This document shows positions 37,281-46,164 of a stretch of 64,000 nucleotides of DNA, piece by piece; within the stretch, counting starts at the first letter, position 1, and every line of letters begins with the position of its first letter. Under the pieces are notes generated by a model. That model saw nothing but the letters and a program-made list of their open reading frames with translations. It was not told the DNA's origin and did not search any database. Location of the stretch: the NCBI GenBank assembly GCA_001799895.1, contig MGUI01000007.1, positions 62,001 through 126,000 of the forward strand, written 5' to 3'. The position numbers and the translations under genes are program-made. Source of the DNA: Elusimicrobia bacterium GWD2_63_28 (GTDB taxonomy: Bacteria > Elusimicrobiota > Elusimicrobia > Elusimicrobiales > UBA9959).

Positions 37281-38310
37281 CCTGCTGGATAATTTCAAGC
37301 TCTACCTGCTGGCCTTCGCCCTGCCGCTGCTGCTGTCGCTGGGGCTGACGCCGCTGCTGCGCGCGCTGGCGGTGAGGTTCGGGCACCTGGACAAGCCGAC
37401 GGACATCAAGACGCACAAGATCCCGACGCCGCTGCTGGGCGGGACGGCGGTCTTCCTGGCTTTCGCGGCCTCGCTGGTGTTCATGCGCCTCTACACCTCT
37501 TTCCCCACCGGCACGCTGCGCGACCTGCGCGTGATACTTTTCGGCGGCGCGGTGATGTTCCTGCTGGGCTTCATAGACGACATGCGCAAGCCGCACGGCC
37601 TGGGCGTGAAGACCAAGTTCGCGGTGCAGTTCGCCGTGGCGGCTTTTGTGGTCTTCTACGGGATACGGATAAATTTCATACACCCGGGTTACCTGGGCTT
37701 CGCGCTGAGCGTGATCTGGATAGTGGGGGTGTCAAACGCCTTCAATATCATAGACATCATGGACGGGCTGTCGGCGGGGCAGGCGGCGCTGGCCGCCTTC
37801 GGCTTCCTGCTGATAGCTTTCCCGTCGGAGTCCATCTACGTGAACTTCGCGTCGGCGGCGCTGGCGGGGGCGGTGCTGGGTTTCCTGCCTTACAACCTGT
37901 CCAAAAAGTTCAAGATCTTCATGGGGGATTCGGGGAGCCTGCTGTGCGGCTTCGTGCTGGCGGTTGTGGCGCTGGGGACGCGCTATACCGACGTGAACCC
38001 GCTGGGCGTCTACGCGCCGCTGTTCATCCTGGCGGTGCCGATCTACGACACTTTCTTCGTCTCTTTCCTGCGGCTGCGCCGCGGGCATTCTCCGTTCATC
38101 GGCAGCAAGGACCACTTCGCGCTGCGCCTCGAGAAGATAGGCTTCTCGCGCCGCCGCATCGTCGGGCTGGCCTCGCTGACCACGCTGGGCCTGTCCACCT
38201 TCGCCTGGCTGATAACCCAGGTCCCGCTCGTCTGGGGCGTGGTAATCATAGTCGTGCTCGCCTCCGAATTCCTCCTCGTCAGCCGCGCCATCGCCAAAAT
38301 CAAAATATAG
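37273..38310 (+). CDS. Undecaprenyl-phosphate sugar-1-phosphate transferase (WecA/TagO-like)
   Basis: This 345-residue membrane enzyme belongs to the MraY/WecA/TagO superfamily, which starts glycan chains by moving a sugar phosphate onto undecaprenyl phosphate. About ten hydrophobic segments are present. The signature cytoplasmic loops are visible: LDKPTDIKTHKIPTPLLGG near 39-57, GFIDDMRKP near 98-106, NAFNIIDIMDG near 156-166 and FMGDSGS near 216-222. WecA/TagO type is favoured over MraY by the glycan context. It ends at the inverted repeat. Confidence 0.87.
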   Translation: MNDLLDNFKLYLLAFALPLLLSLGLTPLLRALAVRFGHLDKPTDIKTHKIPTPLLGGTAVFLAFAASLVFMRLYTSFPTGTLRDLRVILFGGAVMFLLGFIDDMRKPHGLGVKTKFAVQFAVAAFVVFYGIRINFIHPGYLGFALSVIWIVGVSNAFNIIDIMDGLSAGQAALAAFGFLLIAFPSESIYVNFASAALAGAVLGFLPYNLSKKFKIFMGDSGSLLCGFVLAVVALGTRYTDVNPLGVYAPLFILAVPIYDTFFVSFLRLRRGHSPFIGSKDHFALRLEKIGFSRRRIVGLASLTTLGLSTFAWLITQVPLVWGVVIIVVLASEFLLVSRAIAKIKI

Positions 38311-38315
38311 TAGAT

Positions 38316-38398
38316 GGGGACGCTGATGACTATATGACTATTTGCTCCCATCAAAGATTGAATTATCCGTAATTAGGAATATAGTCATCAGCGTCCCC
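38316..38398. repeat. 83-bp element with perfect 20-bp inverted repeats
   Basis: The arms GGGGACGCTGATGACTATAT (38316-38335) and its exact reverse complement (38379-38398) enclose a 43-base AT-rich centre unlike the surrounding DNA. The element sits between the convergent WecA-like and OsmC genes. GGGGACGCTGAT-type termini recall REP/MITE-like intergenic elements mobilised by REP-associated tyrosine transposases, but no transposase is in the window. The long stem may also work as a terminator for both neighbours. Confidence 0.65.
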
Positions 38399-38411
38399 TA
38401 CGCCTGACGCT

Positions 38412-38801
38412 TTAACCCGCGGTGATCTCGAAGACGGGGGGATTGTCCATGGTGCGTTTGACCAGGCACTGCTCGGCGGACTTTATCAGGGCCGGCAGGT
38501 ACTTGGCGGGGAAGTCTTTGGGCGGGGTGATCTTCATGATAGCCTTGGAGAGCAGGTGCGTCTCCGGGTTCACCTCGAAGGAGACGGCGATGCCCAGGCC
38601 CTCGGAACTGAGGCCGCGGCTCTGCACGAAGCCCAGCGCGAAGATGCCCGCGCAGGTGCCCAGCGAAGCCAGGAACAGGTCGAAAGGCGTCGGGGCCGAG
38701 CCCTCGCCCGAGGGCGCCGGCTGGTCGGTGGCGATGTTGAAGCCGTGCCACTGCGCGTTCACCTTCTTGTTGCCCGGAAAAGTTATTTGCATGTCGCTCA
38801 T
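38412..38801 (-). CDS. OsmC-family protein
   Basis: This 129-residue protein resembles the OsmC/YhfA group of small stress and redox proteins. The helix motif PTPFDLFLASLGTCAGIFA (about 53-71) carries the conserved Cys (GTC). The second cysteine, expected in the later helix, is Cys in AEQCLVKRT near 111. Members reduce hydroperoxides or have unknown thiol roles. The ATG at 38801 is chosen over one 16 codons upstream because AAGGAGA lies just before it. Confidence 0.82.
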   Translation of the reverse strand: MSDMQITFPGNKKVNAQWHGFNIATDQPAPSGEGSAPTPFDLFLASLGTCAGIFALGFVQSRGLSSEGLGIAVSFEVNPETHLLSKAIMKITPPKDFPAKYLPALIKSAEQCLVKRTMDNPPVFEITAG

Positions 38802-38854
38802 GATGGTCTCCTTGTAAACCGCATTTCCCTGTCCGCTAATTAGATGCAAAAAAA

Positions 38855-38873
38855 GGCCTGAAAGTTTCAGGCC
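38855..38873 (-). terminator. Intrinsic terminator of the HD-GYP gene
   Basis: On the minus strand, a 7-bp perfect stem (GGCCTGA/TCAGGCC) with a five-base loop is followed directly by a run of seven T residues (38854-38848). This is a classical intrinsic terminator placed 26 bases after the HD-GYP stop and before the OsmC gene. Confidence 0.8.
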
Positions 38874-38898
38874 CTTACCGGTGCGGAGTGCCGGCGGC

Positions 38899-40059
38899 TC
38901 AGATGTTGTGGCGGTGCAGCTCTTTGGTGATGCCCGGGATGATGGTAGTCTTGCCGTCGCCCAGCGCGTGCATCTTCAGGATCTCGCCGTAGACCTTTTC
39001 GAAAGCGCCAACCACTTCCGGGTCGAAAGCCTTGCCGCTCTCTTCCAGTATATATTCGCGGGCCTTCTGCGGGTCCCACTTGGGCTTGTAGACGCGCTGC
39101 GCGCAGAGCGCGTCGAACACGTCCGCCACCGAAACGATGCGCGCGTAAACCGGGATCTGCGAGGACTTGAGGCGCGCCGGGTAGCCGGTGCCGTCGAAGC
39201 GCTCGTGGTGCGAGCCGGCCACCTTGCAGGCTATCTGCAGCAGCGTGCTTTCGGCGTTGGAGAGGATCTTCGCGCCGTAGACCGTGTGCTTCTTCATCTC
39301 CTCGAATTCCTCGGTGGTCAGCTTGCCGGGCTTCAGGAGGATGGCGTCGGCGATGCCCACCTTGCCGATGTCGTGCAGGGGGCTGGCGTAGCGCAGGTTC
39401 TCCACCTCGCGCTCGGGCAGGCCGAGGCCCTGCGCTATCAGCGCGGAATACTCGCTGATGTGGCGCAGGTGGATGGCGGTGTCGTGCTGGTCGCGGTATT
39501 CGGCCGTGACGGCCAGGCGGTAAATGGTTTCGAGCTGGGACTTGGAAAGGCTCTCGTAAAGCTGCGCGTTCTCGATGCCCGAGGCCGCCAGCGAGCTGAT
39601 GAGCTGCAGGATGCCCTCGTCGTCGATGTTGAAGGGGCCGCCCACCTTGTTCATGGCCTCGAAGACGCCTATGATGTGGCCGCTGACGTTCTTGAGCGGC
39701 ACGGCCAGGATGCTGCGGCTGCGGTAGCCGGTGAGGCGGTCTATCTCGTGGGTAAAGCGCTCGTCCTTGTAGGCGTCCTGGATGTTCAGGGTAAGGCCGG
39801 AAGAGGCCACGTGCCCCACTATGCCCTTGCCGAAAGGCACGCGGATCTCGGTGTGCTGCATGCCGAGGGCCACCTTGCTCCAGAGCTCGTTGGTCTGCCG
39901 GTCCAGGATGAAGACGCTGCAGCGGTCGCAGACCAGAATGGTCCGGACCTGCTCGGCTATTATCTCGAGGAGCTTCGGCAGGTTGGTCTCTTTGGACACC
40001 ACGCCGCCGAAATTCACAAGCAGCCTTAAGCGGTTTTCCAGTTCTTCGGCCCGTGTCAT
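38899..40059 (-). CDS. GAF-HD-GYP cyclic-di-GMP phosphodiesterase-like protein
   Basis: This 386-residue protein has an N-terminal GAF sensor domain (about 10-170) and a C-terminal HD-GYP domain (about 188-375). The metal-binding HD is at 229-230 (LHDIGK) and the GYP at 292-294 in HHERFDGTGYP. It likely degrades cyclic di-GMP in answer to a small ligand or redox state. No GGDEF partner is in the window. TAAAAT ends six bases before the ATG with no Shine-Dalgarno sequence, so the mRNA may be leaderless. A terminator follows the gene. Confidence 0.9.
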   Translation of the reverse strand: MTRAEELENRLRLLVNFGGVVSKETNLPKLLEIIAEQVRTILVCDRCSVFILDRQTNELWSKVALGMQHTEIRVPFGKGIVGHVASSGLTLNIQDAYKDERFTHEIDRLTGYRSRSILAVPLKNVSGHIIGVFEAMNKVGGPFNIDDEGILQLISSLAASGIENAQLYESLSKSQLETIYRLAVTAEYRDQHDTAIHLRHISEYSALIAQGLGLPEREVENLRYASPLHDIGKVGIADAILLKPGKLTTEEFEEMKKHTVYGAKILSNAESTLLQIACKVAGSHHERFDGTGYPARLKSSQIPVYARIVSVADVFDALCAQRVYKPKWDPQKAREYILEESGKAFDPEVVGAFEKVYGEILKMHALGDGKTTIIPGITKELHRHNI

Positions 40060-40071
40060 AGCGTTATTTTA
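40060..40071 (-). promoter_or_regulatory. -10-like box right before the HD-GYP start
   Basis: TAAAAT (40071-40066, minus strand) is followed by six bases and then the ATG. There is no Shine-Dalgarno sequence in between. No -35 box is seen at the right distance, so this is a weak prediction that relies on the same spacing seen at other gene starts here. Confidence 0.35.
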
Positions 40072-40093
40072 GCATTAAGAGTTCAAGAACCGG

Positions 40094-41539
40094 TCAGGTT
40101 TTTTCCGCGACTTCGTCAATGAAGACGCTGTAGTGTACGGCCCTGGCGGAAGGGTAGGCCGCGCGCAGGCCGGCGTTTATCTGGGCCAGGCAGGAAGTGG
40201 CGCCCACCACCACGGTGCCGGCCTGCACGGAGGCGATATTGCGCAGCTTGCGGTCCAGCACCTTGTTCGAAAGCTCAGGCTGGGTGAAGGCGAAGGCCCC
40301 GGCCCCGCCGCAGCACCAGTCGCTCTCGGGCAGCTCCCGGAAATTCTTGCCGGCCAGCTTGTGCAGCACGGCGCGCGGCTCCTGGCGGATGCCCTGGCCG
40401 TGGCAGGCCCGGCAGGAATCGTGGTAGGTGACCGTGCCAGCCGCGGCGAGCGCGGCCGGGTCGGCGCGGCCGGCTTTCTCCGCGGGGATGAATTCCAGGA
40501 TGTCCTTCACGGCCGCCGCGAAGGCTTTCGCCCGCGGGCGCCAGTCGGCGTCGCCGGTGAAGAGCTGCTCGTAGCCCTTCATGAAGGCCGTGCAGGAGGC
40601 GCAGTCCGCTATCACCGGGAAGTCCCCGTGTTCGGCCTTCAGCTCCTCGTAGCGCAGGATGTTGCGCCGGGCGAACTCGCGCGCGTCGTCCAGGCGGCCG
40701 TAGTTGTGGGCCATCAGGCCGCAGCACTGGTTATCCACGAAGATCCCGGGGCCGGAGGTCTTTTTCAGGATGCGCACCGTGGCCTGCGCCACCTCGGTGA
40801 AAAGGAAATTGGGGCCGCAGGCGGCGAAGTACGCCCAGCCCAGCTGCTTCTTCCCTTCCGTGCCGAGCTCCGGGTCGCGCCGCAGGAGCTCCGAAGCGAA
40901 GCGCAGCGGCACCTTGTTCACGGCGCCTTCCGCCTCGGCCAGGCCGGGCATGCCGATAAAGTCGTAAAGCCCCATCTTGGCCGCCAGGCGCGGCAGACCG
41001 GTCAGCTTGGCCAGGTAGGCCAGCTTCAGCCAGAAGGCGAAGAGGCGCGGCGCGTTGAGCAGGGTGTTGACGGCGGCCCTCGCGAAGAAATTGTCGCCGT
41101 AGCCGGTCAGCGAGCGCCGGCCCTCCAGCACGATGTCGGGCGTGGGGACCTTGGCGTAGCAGGCGCTGGAGCAGGCGCCGCACAGCAGGCAGGTGGAGAA
41201 AGATTCGGCGGCGGCGTCCGGGCTCTTGGTGCGGCCCTCCACCAGCATGCGCACGAACTGGTTGCGCCCGCGCGCGGAGATGGTTTCCCTGCCGGTCAGC
41301 ATGTAGGTGGGGCAGGAGGTTTCGCAGTAGCCGCAGCGGTTGCACTGCGCGGCCGCGTCGTAGAGATTGCGCTCTCCCAGGTCGGTCAGCAGCGCCGTCA
41401 GGTGGCGGCCGGCCTGCTCGTGGCCGTAAAGCTCGTTGACCTCGCTGCGGAAATGCGCGCCGCCGGCCGCGCCTTCGTGCTCTGGCTCCCAGGAGGCCTT
41501 CGGCTGCTCTCCGGGTTCAAACTGGTTATTGTCGCTCAT
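40094..41539 (-). CDS. glcF: Glycolate oxidase iron-sulfur subunit
   Basis: This 481-residue protein has two 4Fe-4S ferredoxin-like motifs, CNRCGYCETSCP (66-77) and CLLCGACSSACY (117-128). Two cysteine-rich CCG domains follow, marked by DNQCCG and DWCCGG. It passes electrons from a flavin dehydrogenase to the respiratory chain, as in glycolate or lactate oxidation. The length exceeds the usual ~410 residues by an N-terminal extension of ~45 residues. It lies seven bases after the GlcD-GlcE fusion. Confidence 0.87.
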   Translation of the reverse strand: MSDNNQFEPGEQPKASWEPEHEGAAGGAHFRSEVNELYGHEQAGRHLTALLTDLGERNLYDAAAQCNRCGYCETSCPTYMLTGRETISARGRNQFVRMLVEGRTKSPDAAAESFSTCLLCGACSSACYAKVPTPDIVLEGRRSLTGYGDNFFARAAVNTLLNAPRLFAFWLKLAYLAKLTGLPRLAAKMGLYDFIGMPGLAEAEGAVNKVPLRFASELLRRDPELGTEGKKQLGWAYFAACGPNFLFTEVAQATVRILKKTSGPGIFVDNQCCGLMAHNYGRLDDAREFARRNILRYEELKAEHGDFPVIADCASCTAFMKGYEQLFTGDADWRPRAKAFAAAVKDILEFIPAEKAGRADPAALAAAGTVTYHDSCRACHGQGIRQEPRAVLHKLAGKNFRELPESDWCCGGAGAFAFTQPELSNKVLDRKLRNIASVQAGTVVVGATSCLAQINAGLRAAYPSARAVHYSVFIDEVAEKT

Positions 41540-41546
41540 GTTTGCC

Positions 41547-43607
41547 TTAGATGTTCCTGTAGACCCACGGGTTAAGCAGGTTCTGCGGGTCGAATTCCTT
41601 CTTCAGCCTGCGGTGTATGTCGCCCGGTTCAAAATCGTCCCAGCCCGCCGGCTCGGCGAAAGGGGCCCGCTCGCGGTCCTTGCCGGCCGAGAGGGCGAAG
41701 GTGGCGGAAATTATGACTCCGTAGGCGCCCAGCGAGCCGCAGAACAGGCGGACGGCGTCGTAGCCGGCCACGTTCTTCACGGTCTTGCCGCCGAGCTCCA
41801 GCAGCTCGCCGGAGGCGGTGGCCACCTCCAGCCCCAGCAGCAGCCCGCGTATGCCGGGGCAGACCTTGGAGGCTATCAGGCCGCCGACGCTGCCCTTCAG
41901 CTCCGGCAGGTCCAGGCTGAAGCCGGCCTCGCCGAGCTGGCGGCGGAACTCCTCGAGGGACAGGCCCGCCTCGGCCCTGGCGGTCAGGTTCTCGCGGTCG
42001 ATCTCGGCCCGGCCCGCCAGCTGCGCCAGGTCCAGGGGTTTGGCGCCTTCCATGATGCGCGCCGGCTTCAGCCTGGTGCCGAGGCCGGTGACGGCCGTGC
42101 GGGTGCCGGAAGCCGCGCGCAGGCGTATCTCGTCGATGACGCCGCGCGCCTCGGGGCTCAGCCCGGATTTGCCGGGGAAGACGAAGGCGCCGGCCAGGTC
42201 GGGCTTGGAGGGAGACCGGTCGGAGGCCACCGGCAGTATCTTGTCGGGGTTGGCCAGGCCTGCCGGGTCGAAGGCGCGCTTCATGGAGTGGAAGAAGGCC
42301 AGTTCGCCCTTGCCGTAAAGCCAGTTCATGGCCACGCGCTTCTCCACGCCGATGCCGTGCTCTCCGGAGATGGTGCCGCCCAGCCTGATGCAGGACTTCA
42401 GCATCTCGTAGCCGGCTTTCTTCACGCGCTTGACTTCCTCTATGTCGCGCCGGTCGAAGATGACGTTCGGGTGCAGGTTGCCGTCCCCGGCGTGGAACAG
42501 CAGGCCGGCGGTCAGCTTGTACTTTGAAATTATCTCACGCGTCTCGCGCAGCGCCTCGGGCAGGCGGGGGCGCGGCACCACGCCGTCCTCCACCAGCACG
42601 TCGGGCGCCAGCCTGGCCATGGCCGGGTAGGCGCCCTTGCGCGCCTGCCAGAGGAGCGCGCGCTCGCCCTCGTCGCCGGCTACTTTGAAGGCCTCGCAGC
42701 CGTTGTCCGAGCAGATCTTATGCACCGTCTCGAGCTCGGTCTTGACGCGCACGGCGTCGGCCCCGTCGAGCTCTATGATCAGCACCGCCTCGGTGCCGGC
42801 CGGGAAGGGATTGGCCTTGCCGCTCAGGGCGGCGTCCATGGAGACCTTGTCCATGGCCTCCAGCGCGCGCGGCAGTATGCCGGCGCTGATAATGCGCGTG
42901 ACGGCCCGCATGGCCGAGTCGAGGGAGGGGAAAGCCGCCGAGGCGGTCTTGATATGGGCCGGCAGCGGCAGGATCTTCAGCCAGGCGTGCGTAACTATGC
43001 CCAGGGTGCCTTCCGAGCCTATCATTACGCTCATGAGGTCGGGGCCCTGGTCGCGGTAGGAAAGAGTCCGCACCTCGCCCTCGGGGGTCACTACTTCCAG
43101 CTTCTCCACGTTGTCGGCCGTGACGCCGTACTTGAGGCAGAGCGGGCCGCCCGCGTTCTCGCCGATGTTGCCGCCGATGGTGGAGACCTTCTGGCTGGCC
43201 GGGTCCGGGGCGTAAAAATAGCCGAACGGCTCCAGCGCCTTCTGCAGTTCCAGGTTGACCACGCCGGGCTCCACCAGCGCCAGCCCCGCCGCGGTGTCTA
43301 TCTGCCGGATCTTCTTGAGGCGCGACAGGTTGAGGATGGCTCCGCCCTTCAGCGGTATGGTGCCGCCCGAGAGGTTGGTGCCGGCCAGGCGCGGCAGGAA
43401 AGGGATCCCGGCCCGGAAAAGTATCTTCACTACGGGGGCCACCTGCCCGGTGGCGGTGAAGTTTATCACCACCTCCGGCCTGGCGCGCGCCATGCCGGCG
43501 TCGTAGGAGTACATCAGTATCTCGCCCTCGTCGGTGCGGACGTTCTCCGCCCCTACCAGGGCCTCCAGTTCCGGGCGTATGGCGCTGATCCGATCTTTTT
43601 TGAACAT
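41547..43607 (-). CDS. glcD: GlcD-GlcE fusion, FAD-linked glycolate/lactate dehydrogenase
   Basis: This 686-residue protein joins two FAD_binding_4-type parts. Residues 1 to about 455 match GlcD, with the FAD-binding LAGTNLSGGT near 75-84 and the C-terminal HxxxHGIG-like SGEHGIGVEKR. Residues from about 465 match GlcE, with RTAVTGLGTRLKP and KTVKNVAGYDAVRLFCGS. Separate glcD and glcE genes are usual; here one polypeptide precedes glcF. It should oxidise a 2-hydroxy acid. The ATG at 43607 is preferred over one seven codons upstream. Confidence 0.85.
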   Translation of the reverse strand: MFKKDRISAIRPELEALVGAENVRTDEGEILMYSYDAGMARARPEVVINFTATGQVAPVVKILFRAGIPFLPRLAGTNLSGGTIPLKGGAILNLSRLKKIRQIDTAAGLALVEPGVVNLELQKALEPFGYFYAPDPASQKVSTIGGNIGENAGGPLCLKYGVTADNVEKLEVVTPEGEVRTLSYRDQGPDLMSVMIGSEGTLGIVTHAWLKILPLPAHIKTASAAFPSLDSAMRAVTRIISAGILPRALEAMDKVSMDAALSGKANPFPAGTEAVLIIELDGADAVRVKTELETVHKICSDNGCEAFKVAGDEGERALLWQARKGAYPAMARLAPDVLVEDGVVPRPRLPEALRETREIISKYKLTAGLLFHAGDGNLHPNVIFDRRDIEEVKRVKKAGYEMLKSCIRLGGTISGEHGIGVEKRVAMNWLYGKGELAFFHSMKRAFDPAGLANPDKILPVASDRSPSKPDLAGAFVFPGKSGLSPEARGVIDEIRLRAASGTRTAVTGLGTRLKPARIMEGAKPLDLAQLAGRAEIDRENLTARAEAGLSLEEFRRQLGEAGFSLDLPELKGSVGGLIASKVCPGIRGLLLGLEVATASGELLELGGKTVKNVAGYDAVRLFCGSLGAYGVIISATFALSAGKDRERAPFAEPAGWDDFEPGDIHRRLKKEFDPQNLLNPWVYRNI

Positions 43608-43716
43608 AGTCGTAGTCCGAGTGGGCAACAGAAAGCAATGCAGACCGCGGAGAGCGTCCGGGGGCGAAGTTTGGCAGAGCTCTTATTTCCCGGCTCTCCC
43701 GCCTTCCCGCTCCCTC
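43608..43716. other. 109-bp gap between tnaA-like and glcD genes
   Basis: No gene is seen here. On the minus strand the region runs from the lyase stop to the glcDE start. It has no convincing terminator, no clear -35/-10 pair and no strong Shine-Dalgarno before the glcDE ATG. It may hold a promoter I cannot define. Confidence 0.3.
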
Positions 43717-45102
43717 TCACTTCGCCGGCTTGAGCTTGGCGGTGAAATGCGGCAGTATCTCCGGGGCCTCCACTATCTCCAGGCCCTTTATGGATTTCTT
43801 GCGCCTGGCCAGCCAGGCGAAAACCTCTATCACGTAATCGATGTGGCTCTGCGTGTAGACCCGGCGCGGGATGGCCAGCCGCACCAGCTCCATCGGCGCC
43901 GCCTGGAACTTGCCGTCCTTGCCGCGTTTGCCGAACATAAGCGTGCCTATCTCCACGCCGCGGATGCCGCCTTCCAGGTACAGCGCGCAGGCCAGCGCCT
44001 GGGCGGGGAAATTCTGCGGCTTTATGTGCGGCAGGAATTTCTTGGCGTTCACGTAGACGCCGTGGCCGCCGGGGGGATTGATGATCGGCACACCGTGCTT
44101 GAGCAGCCCTTCGCCCAGGTAGGCCGAAGAGCGGATGCGGTACTGCAGGTAATTCTCGTCGAGCACCTCGCGCAGGCCTATGGCGATGGCCTCCAGGTCG
44201 CGGCCGGCCAGGCCGCCGTAGGTGTTGAAGCCCTCGGTAAGGATCAGCATCTGCCGGGCCTTCGCCGACCACTCTTTGTTGTTCAGCGCCAGGAAGCCGC
44301 CGATGTTGACTAGGGCGTCCTTCTTGGAGCTCATCCAGGCCCCGTCGGCCAGCTCGAACATAGCCTCGGCTATCTCGCGCACCGGGCAGCCGGCGTAGCC
44401 CTTCTCGCGCAGTTTTATGAAATAGGCGTTCTCGGCGAAGCGGGCGCAGTCGAGGAACATCGGAATGCCGTGCCTGGTGCAGAGCTCGCGCACGGCCTTC
44501 AGGTTCTCCATGGAGACCGGCTGCCCGCCGAGAGAGTTGTTGGTGACGGTCATCACGCAGAGGGGGATGTTTTTGGCGCCCTTCTCCTTGATGAATTTGG
44601 CCATCGCTTCCACGTCGGCGTTGCCCTTGAACGGGGCCGGCTTGTCGAAGTCCAGCGCGCCTTTCGCGGGAAAATCATGGGCCTCGGCGCCGGAGAATTC
44701 CACGTTGGCGCGCGTCGTGTCGAAGTGGGAGTTGGAGATGATGCACTTGCCCTTGCCGGCGATCACGCCGAACAGGATCTTCTCGGCGGCGCGGCCCTGG
44801 TGCACCGGGATCACCTCGGCGAAGCCGGTCAGGTCCTTTATCTCCGTCTCAAAATTGTAGTAGCTGCGGGCGCCGGCGTAGGACTCGTCGCCCACCATGA
44901 TGCCGCCCCACTGCGCCGCGCTCATGGCGCCGGTGCCGGAATCGGTCAGCAGGTCTATCAGCACCTTTTCGGCCCGGATGTTGAAGAGGTTGTAATGCGC
45001 CTGCTCCAGCGCCGTCGCGCGCTCGGCGCGGGTGGTGATGCCCAGCGGCTCCACGCTCTTTATCTTGAAGGGCTCAATGATAGTTTTCCAGTTCCATTCC
45101 AT
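43717..45102 (-). CDS. tnaA: Beta-eliminating lyase, tryptophanase type
   Basis: This 461-residue PLP enzyme belongs to the tryptophanase / tyrosine phenol-lyase family. The PLP Lys is 261 in SSKKDALVNIGG, HQGR lies at 101-104 and TNNSLGGQP at 187-195. Two positions favour tryptophanase: FDTT (127-130) has the Asp that tyrosine phenol-lyase replaces with Thr, and VEIG replaces MERG late in the protein. The LVNIGG block is more like tyrosine phenol-lyase, so substrate is not settled. It lies 12 bp after a transporter gene and has AAGGAG upstream. Confidence 0.83.
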   Translation of the reverse strand: MEWNWKTIIEPFKIKSVEPLGITTRAERATALEQAHYNLFNIRAEKVLIDLLTDSGTGAMSAAQWGGIMVGDESYAGARSYYNFETEIKDLTGFAEVIPVHQGRAAEKILFGVIAGKGKCIISNSHFDTTRANVEFSGAEAHDFPAKGALDFDKPAPFKGNADVEAMAKFIKEKGAKNIPLCVMTVTNNSLGGQPVSMENLKAVRELCTRHGIPMFLDCARFAENAYFIKLREKGYAGCPVREIAEAMFELADGAWMSSKKDALVNIGGFLALNNKEWSAKARQMLILTEGFNTYGGLAGRDLEAIAIGLREVLDENYLQYRIRSSAYLGEGLLKHGVPIINPPGGHGVYVNAKKFLPHIKPQNFPAQALACALYLEGGIRGVEIGTLMFGKRGKDGKFQAAPMELVRLAIPRRVYTQSHIDYVIEVFAWLARRKKSIKGLEIVEAPEILPHFTAKLKPAK

Positions 45103-45114
45103 GGGTTTCTCCTT

Positions 45115-46164
45115 TTATTTCACCAGCAGGGTCATCAGTACGAAATACACGAGCATCAGCACGCCGCCGAAGGGCAGCGCGGCTTTAGCCCATTCGCCGG
45201 ACTTTATGCCGAGCTTGGCCGAGCTGATGATGTTGGGGATATTGCCCGGGATCAGCATGCCGCCCGAGACCAGCAGGCCCATCAGTATGAAGGTTATCTG
45301 GCGGTCGGTCATCACAGGGGCTATCTCGGCGGCGGCCAGCGTGGCGTTGTCGAGGATGGCCGAGATGGAATTGACCCAGTACAGGGCCCAGGTTGGGATC
45401 TTGGCCACGAAGCGCTCGGCCAGCGGCGTGAGGCCGGCTCCGAGGAAGATCAGCGCCATCACGAACAGGTAAACCTTGCCGGCGCGTATGAAGTTGACCT
45501 TCACCGAATCCTGCGCGTCCTCGTGCAGGCCGCCGTCTTTGGACTTCGCGGCCCCGGCGCCCCGCGCGGCCAGGGCGGCGCAGAGCAGCACGCCGGGGAT
45601 TATCCAGGCGCCCACCTGCTTGAAGAGGTAAAAAAAATCGGCGTAATGCGGGGGGCCTTTCAGCTTGGCGACTACTATCGTGGACAGCGGCTCGCCCAGC
45701 GGCGTCAGGGCCGCGCCCAGGCCGATGGCGTAGCAGGCGTAAACGGTGAGCTTCACCTCGTATTCACGGTTCAGCTTTAGCAGCGTAACTATCTCCGCCA
45801 GCATGATGGCCGCTATGATGGCGGTGAAGAAGCTGGAGCCCAGGCCCAGCACCACAACCAGCAGGAAGATAGTCGTAGAAAGGCCGAACTTTTTGGTCAG
45901 CGAGCTCATCCAGCCCTTAAGCCGGTGCCGCACTTTGCGGAAAATGAGGCCTACTATGGCCACCGTGAAGGTTATAGCCAGGGGCTCTTTAAGGGCCTCT
46001 TTAATCAGGTGCAGGCTCCAGAGCCCGGAGATGCTGACCGCCGCGAGGCCCATCACGAAAAGGAAAGCCTCCAGGTCCTCCTCCACGCGCTTGACCGAAA
46101 AGGGCAGCACCAGGGTCAGGCCCATTACAACTGCAAGGCCGGCTATTATCAGGTAATCGGACAT
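45115..46164 (-). CDS. DUF1646 family membrane transporter
   Basis: This 349-residue integral membrane protein matches the DUF1646 family, related to cation or anion transporters of the arsenite/Na-H antiporter type. About ten hydrophobic segments are seen, with GLGAALTPLGEPLS near 150-163 and SISAILDNATLAAAEI near 265-280 as re-entrant-like motifs. Lying directly upstream of the lyase, it may import the amino acid or export a product. The ATG at 46164 follows GGAG; an upstream start 12 codons earlier is less likely. Confidence 0.72.
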   Translation of the reverse strand: MSDYLIIAGLAVVMGLTLVLPFSVKRVEEDLEAFLFVMGLAAVSISGLWSLHLIKEALKEPLAITFTVAIVGLIFRKVRHRLKGWMSSLTKKFGLSTTIFLLVVVLGLGSSFFTAIIAAIMLAEIVTLLKLNREYEVKLTVYACYAIGLGAALTPLGEPLSTIVVAKLKGPPHYADFFYLFKQVGAWIIPGVLLCAALAARGAGAAKSKDGGLHEDAQDSVKVNFIRAGKVYLFVMALIFLGAGLTPLAERFVAKIPTWALYWVNSISAILDNATLAAAEIAPVMTDRQITFILMGLLVSGGMLIPGNIPNIISSAKLGIKSGEWAKAALPFGGVLMLVYFVLMTLLVK

